Assembly (NCBI GenBank): GCA_023386045.1
Contig: JAEWKK010000024.1
Location: 11,759 to 75,758 of the forward strand
Reading direction: 5' to 3'
From: Bacteroidota bacterium
GTDB lineage: Bacteria; Bacteroidota; Bacteroidia; Chitinophagales; Chitinophagaceae
Length of the DNA: 64,000 nt
A program made the position numbers and the translations under genes. Below the pieces are notes generated by a model. It had not been told where the DNA came from. It was given only the letters and a program-made list of their open reading frames with translations, and searched no databases. Positions 16,512-25,891 of this stretch are shown here, one piece after another. Within the stretch, counting starts at the first letter, position 1; each line of letters starts with the position of its first letter.

Positions 16512-17348
16512 TTAGGACCCAGTGCTGTATTGGTATTCAATCCTACCCGTCAGCTTTTTTTGTTTGTCATAGATCGCTTCCTTCGTTCTGAGTCCATTGT
16601 CATTGTACTGGAAACGCCAGATCAGATAGTCGGATTTGTTAGAAGGCACTGTGATCTTTTGTATCACCTGACCTTTGTCGGAGTACTCAAACATGTAATT
16701 TGGAAGAACCTTCGCTACCCTGGCATTGTACTGTGCGATATCTGTGAGCTGGTTTTTGCTATTGTAATAATAAAAAACAGGAAAGGATTTTACTTTGCGG
16801 TGCGTCTCCTGCTCCTCAATCACATTTCCATTTTCATCCATCTTAAAATCAAGGTAGACAGTATCGATATTGTTCTTGATACGCAGCATTTTTACAGGAA
16901 TATTTCCGTTCCAGTTCCAGATATGTTCTTCTTTCATGCTGGCCTTATTTGCAGAATCAGAAGAACTGCTCACTACTTTAATTAACTGGCCTGCAGGATT
17001 GTATTCATAACTGGTCTGGGTTACGATCACTTCACTACTGTCAATAGTTTTGATAATCCTGCCATCAGTATCAAACCAGGAAATCAGGTAAGTAGGATTT
17101 GCGGCACTTGCACGCGTAATGGTAGTCAGCGATCTTTTTAATGGCGAGAATTGCTGCTCCACAAAAAAATTCTCATCACGCTCACCTGCAGCATCAAAGC
17201 TGTTAATTACCACCTTGCTGATTTTATTTTGTAGATAGGAGTGAACCAGTTCCGAAGATTCTTTAGTGCCCACGATATCCTTGTAATAATATTGGGCAGA
17301 AGAGGCAATGGATAAAGAAAGAAAAGCAGCCAGGATGATAGCTCTCAT
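16512..17348 (-). CDS. Secreted protein with YD-like beta repeats, unknown function
   Basis: A 278-residue exported protein: signal peptide at 1-18 (MRAIILAAFLSLSIASSA, cleavage before QYYYKD). The mature part is a series of strand-turn-strand modules reminiscent of YD/RHS repeats (YEYNPAGQLIKVV, YYNSKNQLTDIAQYN, FEYSDKGQVIQKI, FQYNDNGLRTKEAIYDK). These often occur in envelope or surface proteins of Bacteroidota, but the length here is too small for a full RHS shell. Its stop codon touches the start of the 59-codon gene, so the two form an operon. Confidence 0.7.
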   Translation of the reverse strand: MRAIILAAFLSLSIASSAQYYYKDIVGTKESSELVHSYLQNKISKVVINSFDAAGERDENFFVEQQFSPLKRSLTTITRASAANPTYLISWFDTDGRIIKTIDSSEVIVTQTSYEYNPAGQLIKVVSSSSDSANKASMKEEHIWNWNGNIPVKMLRIKNNIDTVYLDFKMDENGNVIEEQETHRKVKSFPVFYYYNSKNQLTDIAQYNARVAKVLPNYMFEYSDKGQVIQKITVPSNKSDYLIWRFQYNDNGLRTKEAIYDKQKKLTGRIEYQYSTGS

Positions 17349-17446
17349 TAAGATATTGTTTGCTCAAATGTAAAAAATGCTTTTGGTGATTGCGACAACA
17401 ATATCATAACTGGGGCAATTGTACCTATTTTTAAGAAAAATTTTAC

Positions 17447-18493
17447 GTGTCCCACCAGCCAGAACGCAAGGAAAAAGATTGCCTGAACTGCGGAACCATC
17501 GTTGCCGGGCGTTATTGCCAGGTTTGCGGTCAGGAAAATATTGTCACCAAACAAAGCATCATCTCCTTATTCAAACATTTCATTTTTGACGTCTTTCATT
17601 TTGACGGAAAGTTTTTTGATACGGTAAAATACCTGCTGATCAGGCCCGGTTTCATTCCCAGACAGTTTGTAGCTGGAAAAAGGATCAGCTATCTCGACCC
17701 GATCCGCATGTATCTTTTTACTTCCGCAGTATTCTTCCTGGTATTCTTTTCAGCGAAAGATTTTGGAAAAGATTTATCATCATCTACCATGACCAGGGCG
17801 GAAAGGTTTGAATTTGCTGTTATGCATTCCGGCGATAGCAATTACAGAAATCAGCTGCAATACGTGATGGATACCAACTACCGGATCAACCTTGTGAACC
17901 CCGAAGCCAGGAAAAAATCTGATACTTCTTTCCCCGTTCGGCTTCACAACAAGGATTACAGGATGGAAGTTTTCAAAAGTTCAGACAAATTAAGCGTTCA
18001 TTTTGGTAACAATTGGCTGGAAAAGAAATTTCAGCAGGCATTTTATTCCGCCAATGAAAAATACGATGGTGACGACAGGGCGATCATGAGAAGTTTTATA
18101 GATACATTATTACACAAACTTCCTTACCTGTTATTTTTCTCGCTTCCTTTTTTTGCGCTTTTTCTGAAATTACTATATGTGAGGCGGAAGGAATTCTATT
18201 ATAGCGATCATGCGGTATTTACATTGTATCATTATATTTTCAGCTTCCTCCTGCTGCTGTTTTTGATGCTCTCCGGAAAACTGGAAAATGTCTCCGGATG
18301 GAAACTATTCTCCTATATCAATGTTCTATTATTTATCTGGGGCGGAGTTTATCTATATATGTCGATGCGAAGGTTTTATGGTCAGGGTAGAAGAAAGACC
18401 TTAGGCAAATTTCTTTTGTTGAACTTACTAGGCCTGATCATGCTGCTATTATTATTTGTTGTCTTTTTATTCTTTTCAGTATTTCAATTATAA
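17447..18493 (+). CDS. DUF3667 membrane protein with a CxxC zinc ribbon
   Basis: A 348-residue protein starting with GTG at 17447. An N-terminal zinc-ribbon-like motif (CLNCGTIVAGRYCQVCGQ, residues 12-29) is followed by the DUF3667 signature FDGKFFDTVKYLLIRPGFIPRQFVAGKRISYLDPIRMYLF and a membrane helix. After a polar loop (about 105-205) come four further hydrophobic helices. The family has no known function. It is the first gene of a tight operon: mazG starts 3 bases after its stop. Confidence 0.85.
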   Translation: MSHQPERKEKDCLNCGTIVAGRYCQVCGQENIVTKQSIISLFKHFIFDVFHFDGKFFDTVKYLLIRPGFIPRQFVAGKRISYLDPIRMYLFTSAVFFLVFFSAKDFGKDLSSSTMTRAERFEFAVMHSGDSNYRNQLQYVMDTNYRINLVNPEARKKSDTSFPVRLHNKDYRMEVFKSSDKLSVHFGNNWLEKKFQQAFYSANEKYDGDDRAIMRSFIDTLLHKLPYLLFFSLPFFALFLKLLYVRRKEFYYSDHAVFTLYHYIFSFLLLLFLMLSGKLENVSGWKLFSYINVLLFIWGGVYLYMSMRRFYGQGRRKTLGKFLLLNLLGLIMLLLLFVVFLFFSVFQL

Positions 18494-18496
18494 CCA

Positions 18497-19267
18497 ATGG
18501 ACCAACAGGAGAAAGCTTTTGATAAATTAGTGAAGATCATGGATGAACTCCGGGAACAATGTCCCTGGGATCGCAAGCAAACCATTCAGAGCCTGCGGCA
18601 GATGACGCTGGAAGAAACATATGAACTTACAGAAGCAATCAGTGAAGAAAACTGGAACCATATCAGGGAAGAATTGGGAGACCTTTTACTGCATATTGTT
18701 TTCTATTCCAAGATCGCATCTGAACAAAATAAGTTTACGATCCAGGATGTCATAGAAGGTATTTCAAAAAAACTAATCGACAGGCATCCGCATATTTATG
18801 GTGATGTAAAAGTGGAAAATGAAGAAGACGTAAAAAAGAACTGGGAGAAACTGAAATTAAAGGAAGGGAAGAAATCTGTTTTATCGGGCGTGCCGGCTTC
18901 TTTGCCTTCATTAATTAAAGCAATGCGTTTGCAGGAAAAGGCAAAACAGGTAGGTTTTGAATGGGAGAATAAGGAGCAGGTATGGGAAAAAGTAAAGGAA
19001 GAAGAAGCGGAACTTCAGGAAGCCATACAATTGAACGAGGCTTCAAAGATGGAAGAAGAATTTGGAGACCTGCTTTTTTCGCTGGTGAACTTTGCACGGT
19101 TTTTGAATATTGACGCTGAAAATGCTCTCGAGGTCACTAACCGTAAATTCATCAAAAGATTTACCCAAATGGAAGAGAAAGCCCTGTCATCCGGAATGAA
19201 GCTGGATGAAATGAGCCTCGCTGATATGGACGCGATCTGGAACCAAATCAAAAGGGAAAAGGATTGA
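18497..19267 (+). CDS. mazG: Nucleoside triphosphate pyrophosphohydrolase MazG
   Basis: Hydrolyses (d)NTPs to the monophosphate and pyrophosphate, cleaning nucleotide pools. The 256 residues contain the two tandem MazG domains of the E. coli-type enzyme. Each has its acidic metal-binding motif: first EETYELTEAI...REELGDLLLH, second EEEAELQEAI...EEEFGDLLFS. The N terminus CPWDRKQTIQSLRQMTLEE is diagnostic. It lies between the DUF3667 gene (3-base gap) and the giant histidine kinase (4-base overlap), so it is co-transcribed with both. Confidence 0.93.
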   Translation: MDQQEKAFDKLVKIMDELREQCPWDRKQTIQSLRQMTLEETYELTEAISEENWNHIREELGDLLLHIVFYSKIASEQNKFTIQDVIEGISKKLIDRHPHIYGDVKVENEEDVKKNWEKLKLKEGKKSVLSGVPASLPSLIKAMRLQEKAKQVGFEWENKEQVWEKVKEEEAELQEAIQLNEASKMEEEFGDLLFSLVNFARFLNIDAENALEVTNRKFIKRFTQMEEKALSSGMKLDEMSLADMDAIWNQIKREKD

Positions 19268-22200
19268 AGTTTCCCAAACTACATAGCTTTTTTTCAACAC
19301 GCAGCCTGTTGTTATTTTCAGCAGGCCTTTTCCTGCTATCCTTTGTTTCAAGCTGGTATTTTAAGGTTCAGCCTTCTACAGATTTTCATCAAAAGCTGCT
19401 GCAGCATTATGTGCAGGAGCAACAGGTAGATGCTTCAAGAACACTTTCCGATAATGAGTTGATGCGGAAACTGGTGCTGAAAACAGAAACCATGGAAGAA
19501 TTCCAGCAACTGGCTGCCAAGGAATTCGGCTTGTTTTTATTTGCTGAGACCATCACAGATAACCAGGACCTGCTCTTCTGGAATACGCAAAAAATACTTC
19601 CTCCAAAAGCAGATTTTAATCTCGTAGATGGTGAGTATTTCCAAAAGCTCGCTAATGGATATTATATCGTTCAGAAGACCACGCTGAAGTTTGCAGGCAT
19701 GACCAACAATGTTGTGGCTTATGTTCTCATTCCGGTCTACAACGAATATTATCTTTCTACTGATTACCTGGTAAAGGGTTTTGTTCATAACAAGGCTGCA
19801 GTAGACCAGGTTGCGCTATCTGTAAGACCAACAAAGCACAGCATCAAAACCCTGAACAATAAACCACTTTTCTATCTCAAGGAATTGCCGCATGCAAGAA
19901 CCACTTCTAAGGATCTTTTGACCATTTCGCTACGCGTGGCAGCCCTGATCTTTTTGCTTGTTTATTTTCATACCATTGCTGAAGCCATCATCAGAAAAAG
20001 AAGAGCCCTGGTAGGCGTATTATTTCTGGCTGCTGTATTCATTATTATACGGTTCCTGCTTTACCAGTTTCCTGAGCTGCTTTATCTCAGGCAATTTGAA
20101 CTTTTTGATCCCAAGATCTATGCGGCCAACAATATCAATTCATCGTTGGGCAACCTGCTGATCAATTCTGTTTTTCTTTGCTGGCTCATTTTATTTGCCA
20201 GTTACAATGCAGGACCTTCTCAGAAGATTCCTTCCTTTATGAAGGGAAACCGTTCCTATGGTTATGGAGTCCTCGGAGTTTTTGTTCTGGTTTATACTAC
20301 TTTCCAACTGTCCAATATCGTAAGAAGCCTGGTCTCGGATTCTAAGATCTCTTTCAACGTTAATAATTTTTTTAGTCTCGATGTTTATACCGTCATTGGC
20401 TTGATTGTCCTGGCCCTATTGTCATTGAGTTATTATTACTTCACCAGGCTATTGTTCCGTTTCATTTTCCCGGCTTTCCAGAACCGTTATATCTATATCT
20501 ATTTTATTCTTGCGGCAGTGGGCCTTGCCTACCTTACTATCAGGTCGGGTAGTGAGATCGTACTTTTTCATTTACCGGTACTGATCTGGCTTGTGATCTA
20601 TACCTTGCTGGTGAGCCAGGAAAAATTCATCATCAACCGTTTTCGTGTAACAGTTACGGGCGCTCTTTTCTGGATCTTTATTTTTTCCGTTTCGCTGGCA
20701 GCCATCATTATGCAAAGTAACCGCGACAAAGAACTGGTAGTGCGCCGCGGTGTTGCCGAAAAATATGACCAGCTCACAGATCCGTCAAATGACAGGACCA
20801 TGAGCATTGCTATTACTTATCTTGACAACAGGTATCTGCTGAATAATTTCAGGCGGTTTTATAATTCCTTTGAGAACCGCTTTATCCGCGACAGCATCAT
20901 CAGGGAAAATTTTGGAGGTTATAGCAGGCGATATGACACCCGCATCTATGTATTTGATTCATCGGGTGTTGCTATCAATAACGATGAACCTAAAACTTTC
21001 GCAGAACTAAATACCTTATTTACAGTTCAGAGTAAACCTACCGGCGTACAGGATCTGAACTATATAGAAACTTCTTTTGACAGGCTTACCTATATTACCA
21101 AAAGATCTATCAGGGATAGCAATAACCTGGTTGGAAGTTTCTTCGTGATCTCCACCCCAAGGCAATATGGAAATAGTGATGCACTTTACCCGGAATTGTT
21201 CCGGCAGGTGAGCAGGAAAGATGCGGAATATACTTCCGTCTATCCTTATGCTATTTATAAAAACAAACTCCTGGTTCTTTCCTCGAGCAAATATCCTTTC
21301 CAGGTCACCATCACCAATAACCAGGTGCCGCGAAGTTTTTTTGAATTAAGAGCCAAAGATGGTTATACTGAATTATGGCACAAAGCCAACAATAACAAAG
21401 TGATTGTTGTGGCAAAGAAAAAGGAATCACTCATTGAAGGAATCACTTTGTTCTCTTACCTTTTTTGTGCCTTCCTTTTCATGGTAGGCATATTACAGCT
21501 CGTGGCTTTGTTGCTGCGGTTTTTAAATGAGAGAAGATCTTTTAACCTGTTTTCCAAATTAAGCATACGCCTGCAGATCCATGGAACTGTCATCTTTATC
21601 AGCCTCCTTTCCTTCCTGATCATCGGTGCTGCAACGATCTCTTTTTTTATTAACCGGTATAACAGGAATAATATCGACAGGTTGAGCAGAACAGCAGATA
21701 TCATGGTGAGAGAGCTGGAGAAAAGAATCAAGGATACGGCAAGCTTCAATCCCAACCTGCCCAATTCTGCTTCGCAGGCCAGGCTGCAGGCCCTCGCCAG
21801 CGAGGTTGCTGATATTCATAATGCCGATGTCAATATTTATGACCTGGATGGAAACATGCTGGTGACCTCTGAAAATAAAGTGTACAAAGAAGGCGTGCTG
21901 AGTACCAAAATGCATCCATTTGCATTTTATCATCTCGACAGGATGCGGGAAGTGCAGTATGTTCAAAAAGAAGAGATCAGTTCTCTTGAATACTGGAGTA
22001 TTTATGCAACTGTAAGAAACGACCAGGGAAAGGTCGTGAATTACCTGAACATACCTTATTTCTCTTCTCAGATAGATTTGAAACAGGAGATTTCCAACTT
22101 CCTTGTTACCATCATCAACCTGAATGCTTTTATATTCCTGATTGCCGGCGTTATCGCCTTGTTCATCACCAATACCATCACCAAATCTTTTTCAGTGATT

Positions 22201-23016
22201 GGTGAAAAGATGAAGGCGATCACACTGGGACAAACGAATGAGGAAATTATCTGGACCAGGGATGATGAAATTGGTGTGTTGGTAAAACAGTACAACAAAA
22301 TGGTAAGACAGCTTGAGGAAAGCGCTGATGCACTGGCCAAGAGTGAAAGGGAAGGAGCCTGGCGTGAAATGGCAAGACAAGTGGCTCACGAGATCAAAAA
22401 TCCTCTGACGCCAATGAAGCTGAGTATCCAATACCTCCAAAAGGCTGTGGATTCTAACCAGGGAAATATTCGTGACCTCACGGCAAATGTTGCCCATACG
22501 CTGGTAGAGCAGATCGACCATCTCTCCAAGATCGCTGCAGATTTTTCACAGTTTGCCAATATTGGAAACAGGAAGATCGAACTGGTAGACCTGCACCAGG
22601 TGATAGGCATACTGGTTGATCTTTACAGCTCAAATCCAAAGGTTCACATCACCTGGAATAAGATACAGGGCAGCATTGTAATGAAGGCAGACAAAACACA
22701 GATGAACCGTGTATTCACTAATTTATTAGCCAATGCGGTTGATGCCTGCCAGGGAAAAGAAAATTGCATAATACAGATCGGTGAAAGCCAGGTTGAAAAT
22801 CAAATTACCATCAGTATTAAAGACAATGGTGAAGGCATACCTGCCGAGATGCGCAATAAGATCTTTACACCCAACTTCACTACTAAGTCTTCGGGTACCG
22901 GCCTTGGACTTGCCATGAGTAAAAGCATTATCGAGCAGGCTAATGGACAGATCTGGTTTGAAACAGAAGAAGGAGCAGGAACCACTTTCTTCGTGCAATT
23001 ACCTGTGATCAGCTAA
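19264..23016 (+). CDS. Giant NtrY-like sensor histidine kinase
   Basis: A 1250-residue membrane kinase. One N-terminal helix (about 13-32) precedes an extracytoplasmic region, then a block of about ten helices (about 220-480), a second extracytoplasmic region, further helices (about 725-790 and 960-980), and a HAMP linker. The kinase core follows: WREMARQVAHEIKNPLTPMK with phosphoacceptor H1042, N box NLLANAVDACQG, G boxes DNGEGI and GTGLGLAMSK. The core resembles NtrY. The start must be TTG at 19264, overlapping the mazG stop (TTGA), since the first helix begins at once. No response regulator adjoins it. It converges with the PolX gene with an 8-base overlap of the ends. Confidence 0.88.
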   Translation: MKFPKLHSFFSTRSLLLFSAGLFLLSFVSSWYFKVQPSTDFHQKLLQHYVQEQQVDASRTLSDNELMRKLVLKTETMEEFQQLAAKEFGLFLFAETITDNQDLLFWNTQKILPPKADFNLVDGEYFQKLANGYYIVQKTTLKFAGMTNNVVAYVLIPVYNEYYLSTDYLVKGFVHNKAAVDQVALSVRPTKHSIKTLNNKPLFYLKELPHARTTSKDLLTISLRVAALIFLLVYFHTIAEAIIRKRRALVGVLFLAAVFIIIRFLLYQFPELLYLRQFELFDPKIYAANNINSSLGNLLINSVFLCWLILFASYNAGPSQKIPSFMKGNRSYGYGVLGVFVLVYTTFQLSNIVRSLVSDSKISFNVNNFFSLDVYTVIGLIVLALLSLSYYYFTRLLFRFIFPAFQNRYIYIYFILAAVGLAYLTIRSGSEIVLFHLPVLIWLVIYTLLVSQEKFIINRFRVTVTGALFWIFIFSVSLAAIIMQSNRDKELVVRRGVAEKYDQLTDPSNDRTMSIAITYLDNRYLLNNFRRFYNSFENRFIRDSIIRENFGGYSRRYDTRIYVFDSSGVAINNDEPKTFAELNTLFTVQSKPTGVQDLNYIETSFDRLTYITKRSIRDSNNLVGSFFVISTPRQYGNSDALYPELFRQVSRKDAEYTSVYPYAIYKNKLLVLSSSKYPFQVTITNNQVPRSFFELRAKDGYTELWHKANNNKVIVVAKKKESLIEGITLFSYLFCAFLFMVGILQLVALLLRFLNERRSFNLFSKLSIRLQIHGTVIFISLLSFLIIGAATISFFINRYNRNNIDRLSRTADIMVRELEKRIKDTASFNPNLPNSASQARLQALASEVADIHNADVNIYDLDGNMLVTSENKVYKEGVLSTKMHPFAFYHLDRMREVQYVQKEEISSLEYWSIYATVRNDQGKVVNYLNIPYFSSQIDLKQEISNFLVTIINLNAFIFLIAGVIALFITNTITKSFSVIGEKMKAITLGQTNEEIIWTRDDEIGVLVKQYNKMVRQLEESADALAKSEREGAWREMARQVAHEIKNPLTPMKLSIQYLQKAVDSNQGNIRDLTANVAHTLVEQIDHLSKIAADFSQFANIGNRKIELVDLHQVIGILVDLYSSNPKVHITWNKIQGSIVMKADKTQMNRVFTNLLANAVDACQGKENCIIQIGESQVENQITISIKDNGEGIPAEMRNKIFTPNFTTKSSGTGLGLAMSKSIIEQANGQIWFETEEGAGTTFFVQLPVIS

Positions 23017-24676
23017 GGCCTTTCTTCCTCCTGTTCTCCGCAAGAAAATTTTCAAATTCCATGAGTGAAAAGCTGCTCAGGTTTTTTTGTTTTGGTAGTG
23101 CACCTTTCTGTGCCACCTGCACACCATATTTAATATTGTGAAATTCTTCGGTGGTATGTGCATCAGGATTTATAGACAGAAGGATGTTCTTTTCCATGGC
23201 GTAATCTATCCATCTCCAGTCCATATCAAGCCTGCTGGGGCTTGCATTAATCTCTATCACTACATGATGGTCTGCGCAGGCATCAATGATGGTCTTATGA
23301 TCAACTGGATAACCCTTTCTTCGTAAAAGAAGACGACCCGTCATATGCCCGAGTATGGTGGTGTAAGGATTAGTGATGGCACCCAGTAACCGTTTCATGG
23401 CTTTCTCTTCATCCATATCCAGGTTACTGTGAACTGAAGTGATTACCAAATCAAAGCCTTCGAGAATTTTATTCTCATAATCAAGAGAGCCATCATTTAG
23501 GATATCACATTCAATAGATTTAAAAATTTTAAAGGGCGCCAGTTTCTGGTTGAGTTCATCAATATACCGGTGCTGTTCCCGAATGCGTTGTTCAGTGAGT
23601 CCATTAGCATAATAAGCTGCTTTGGAATGGTCAGAGATTACCAGGTATTCAAAACCAAGCCTGATCAACTCTTTTGCCATTTCCTCAATGGTATAAGCGC
23701 CATCGCTCCAGTTGCTGTGTGAATGAATAAGACCTTTAATGTCACTGGTCTGAACAATGTTTTCAAGATCAATGGAACTGACTTTTGTAAGAATTTCTTT
23801 TGATTCTCTTAAGTATGGAGGGATCCAGGGTAAGGAAGCTGACTGGAAAATGGCTTCTTCACTTAATGGGCTACTGATGGTATTTGTCCAGCCTTCTAGA
23901 AAAGCAGGACTGCTGCTGGTTTCAAAAAGCCTCGTATAAAAATCTTCTTCTTTAGCAATATGAAACTCGAGTAACAATCTTCCATCAACGCTTACGATCA
24001 ATAAACCATCGCGGTCTGTAACCAGTTGTATGCTTTCCGTGATCAGATAATTTTTAAGAAGATCCGAAGGAACCGTTGTTACCCATTCAAGGTTTTCAAT
24101 GATCTCCATCTGGCGGCGATAAGTTCCGGTGATCTCAAATTTATGCTGCGGGAATTTTTCCTTGAGTTTGAGATGAAAGGCTTCTGCAAAGGGTTCCAGT
24201 TTTACATAGAGATATTTACCTGAGTTGTCTTGCTGGAATTTGATGGAAGCAAGAATGTTCTGTTGGGTTTTTTCACCAAACCCTTTTTTCTCAGCGATGC
24301 GGTTTTCTGTGCAGGCCCTCGCCAGTTCATCAATATTATCAATTCCCATTTCTTTCCAGATCAGGTTGATCTTTTTGGGTCCCAGGCCTTTGATGTTCAT
24401 CATTTCCAGAACCCCTTCAGGTGTCTTGATGATGTATTCCTGTAATGCCTTCAACTGGCCGGTTTCCATGATCTCTATTATTTTCTTTCCAACACTTTCC
24501 CCAATGCCCCTGACCTGGAAGATCTTTTCCTGTGGAAGATCGGTTATTTGCTGAGGCAATTTCTCAAGCGTAAATGCTGCTGATGAATAGCTCTTGGATT
24601 TAAAAGCATTTTCACCATGTATGTCCATTAGCTTTGAGAGGAGAGAGAACTGTTCGGCGATTTCATAATTGTCCAT
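23009..24676 (-). CDS. polX: PolX-like protein: HhH and PHP domains, degraded polymerase site
   Basis: A 555-residue protein with the PolX domain order: N-terminal 8-kDa-like and helix-hairpin-helix region (1-150; VRGIGESVGKKI, IKGLGPKKINLIWKEMG), polymerase-beta palm (about 155-290), and C-terminal PHP phosphoesterase (about 310-555). The PHP metal ligands look intact (H318, H320, H350, E389, H416, H507). The palm motif that normally reads GSxRRGxExVGDIDxL is GTYRRQMEIIENLEWV here, so both catalytic aspartates are replaced (N195, E197). Exonuclease or endonuclease activity of the PHP domain is therefore likely, polymerase activity doubtful. Single gene. Confidence 0.88.
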   Translation of the reverse strand: MDNYEIAEQFSLLSKLMDIHGENAFKSKSYSSAAFTLEKLPQQITDLPQEKIFQVRGIGESVGKKIIEIMETGQLKALQEYIIKTPEGVLEMMNIKGLGPKKINLIWKEMGIDNIDELARACTENRIAEKKGFGEKTQQNILASIKFQQDNSGKYLYVKLEPFAEAFHLKLKEKFPQHKFEITGTYRRQMEIIENLEWVTTVPSDLLKNYLITESIQLVTDRDGLLIVSVDGRLLLEFHIAKEEDFYTRLFETSSSPAFLEGWTNTISSPLSEEAIFQSASLPWIPPYLRESKEILTKVSSIDLENIVQTSDIKGLIHSHSNWSDGAYTIEEMAKELIRLGFEYLVISDHSKAAYYANGLTEQRIREQHRYIDELNQKLAPFKIFKSIECDILNDGSLDYENKILEGFDLVITSVHSNLDMDEEKAMKRLLGAITNPYTTILGHMTGRLLLRRKGYPVDHKTIIDACADHHVVIEINASPSRLDMDWRWIDYAMEKNILLSINPDAHTTEEFHNIKYGVQVAQKGALPKQKNLSSFSLMEFENFLAENRRKKGLS

Positions 24677-24770
24677 ATGGCTGATTGAAGGAAATACAAA
24701 AAACGGATAATTCGGTTAAGGAGGGAAATTGAAATTAGGATGGTTATGATGGGAACGGAATATAAAAGAA

Positions 24771-24794
24771 AAAGTCCCAATTGCTTGGGACTTT
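24771..24794 (-). terminator. Terminator of the histone-like gene
   Basis: Perfect 10-bp stem AAAGTCCCAA / TTGGGACTTT with loop TTGC, followed on the minus strand by TTTCTTTTATA. It lies 21 bases past the histone-like stop. Confidence 0.85.
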
Positions 24795-24814
24795 CTATAA
24801 CCTTTAAAAAGGTC

Positions 24815-25000
24815 TTATTTTTTTGCTCCGCCTTTCTTAGCGGCGCTTTTTTTAGCTCCACCTTTTTTAGCTGTAGCTTTCTTAGCTCCGCCTTTTTTAG
24901 CTGTTGCTTTTTTAGCTCCACCTTTTTTAGCGGCGCCTTTCTTAGCTGTTGCTTTTTTAGCTCCACCTTTTTTAGCGGCGCCTTTTTTTGCTGTTGTCAA
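24815..25000 (-). CDS. Histone H1-like Lys/Ala-rich DNA-binding protein
   Basis: A 61-residue protein made almost only of Lys, Ala, Gly and Thr, in repeats of the type [14 protein letters not shown]. This composition matches the C-terminal tails of bacterial histone H1-like (HctB/AlgP-type) proteins that bind DNA by charge. The start is TTG at 24998-25000: an in-frame TAA lies four codons upstream and there is no ATG, so the start is non-standard. The 30-base DNA repeats make length changes by slippage likely. Strong hairpins on both sides isolate it as its own transcript. Confidence 0.75.
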   Translation of the reverse strand: MTTAKKGAAKKGGAKKATAKKGAAKKGGAKKATAKKGGAKKATAKKGGAKKSAAKKGGAKK

Positions 25001-25038
25001 TTTGTTTTGAATTTAATGGTTAGTAATAAAAAAATAAC

Positions 25039-25071
25039 GATAGTAAAATTATAAACAAATTTTAAACTATC
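25039..25071 (-). terminator. Terminator of the rplU-rpmA operon
   Basis: Arms GATAGT and ACTATC with an inner AAAATT/AATTTT pairing, followed on the minus strand by GTTATTTTTTTATT. It lies 32 bases past the rpmA stop. Confidence 0.7.
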
Positions 25072-25102
25072 AAATTTTTTACCAAAATTCAAAACAGGGG
25101 CA

Positions 25103-25369
25103 TTAAGCAGAAGCTTCTGCTTCAGAAACAGAAACAATTGTTCTGTTCTGTCTTCCTTTACGGAATTCAACAACACCATCTGTTAATGCAAACAGTGTGT
25201 AGTCTTTTCCAACGCCAACATTTTTTCCAGGATGATATACTGTACCACGTTGACGAATGATGATGTTACCGGCAATAGCAGGCTGGCCACCAAAGATCTT
25301 TACTCCCAAACGTTTGCTGTTTGAGTCACGGCCATTCTTTACACTACCTTCACCTTTTTTATGTGCCAT
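25103..25369 (-). CDS. rpmA: 50S ribosomal protein L27
   Basis: Large-subunit ribosomal protein whose N-terminal tail reaches the peptidyl transferase centre. The 88 residues start [29 protein letters not shown], the standard L27 N terminus without the cleaved Firmicutes-type leader. [19 protein letters not shown] follows. It is directly downstream of rplU (92-base gap) in the usual order. Confidence 0.98.
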   Translation of the reverse strand: MAHKKGEGSVKNGRDSNSKRLGVKIFGGQPAIAGNIIIRQRGTVYHPGKNVGVGKDYTLFALTDGVVEFRKGRQNRTIVSVSEAEASA

Positions 25370-25461
25370 GGTTATTTAGGTTTTTATACTTTAATAATTA
25401 GTTGATGTGATCTTCTCTTATTCTTTTTTGATCCGCCCACTTTTGAGCGAAACAAATCAGA

Positions 25462-25761
25462 TTAAGCAATCTCGCTGATCCTGATTTTAGTGTACTGTGT
25501 ACGGTGTCCTTTTTTCTTACGGAAACCTTTACGACGTTTTTGCTTGTAAGCAATCACTTTATCACCTTTCACCTGGTCAACGATTTCTGCCTGGATCTTG
25601 ATCCCGGAATTGTTGAATTTCAGGTTGCCGTTATTATCGGCAAGGATCACATCGGAAAATTCTACTTTGTCACCAGCATTGCCACTTACTTTGGGCACAA
25701 ACAAAGTCTGGTCTTTTTCTACTTTGAATTGCTTGCCGGATATTTTTACTACTGCGAACAT
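25462..25761 (-). CDS. rplU: 50S ribosomal protein L21
   Basis: Large-subunit ribosomal protein binding 23S rRNA. The 99 residues read MFAVVKISGKQFKVEKDQTL at the start and YKQKRRKGFRKKKGHRTQYT near the end, the conserved RNA-binding signature. It precedes rpmA on the same strand as in most bacteria. Confidence 0.98.
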   Translation of the reverse strand: MFAVVKISGKQFKVEKDQTLFVPKVSGNAGDKVEFSDVILADNNGNLKFNNSGIKIQAEIVDQVKGDKVIAYKQKRRKGFRKKKGHRTQYTKIRISEIA

Positions 25762-25891
25762 AACGGTTCAAAAATTAGGTGGGCAAAGGTAAGGTTAAAA
25801 TTCATTGCTGCCAACAAAAACTAACCCCTCAAGGGCAAATTATGAAGGCCTTAACCTCTAATCAGTATCTTCGTGCCTGTTTGAGCTTGCC

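Noticed and set aside
24628..24966. 112-codon Leu/Lys-rich minus-strand ORF
   Set aside because: A frame-shifted reading of the histone-like repeat DNA that also crosses its terminator and the PolX start.
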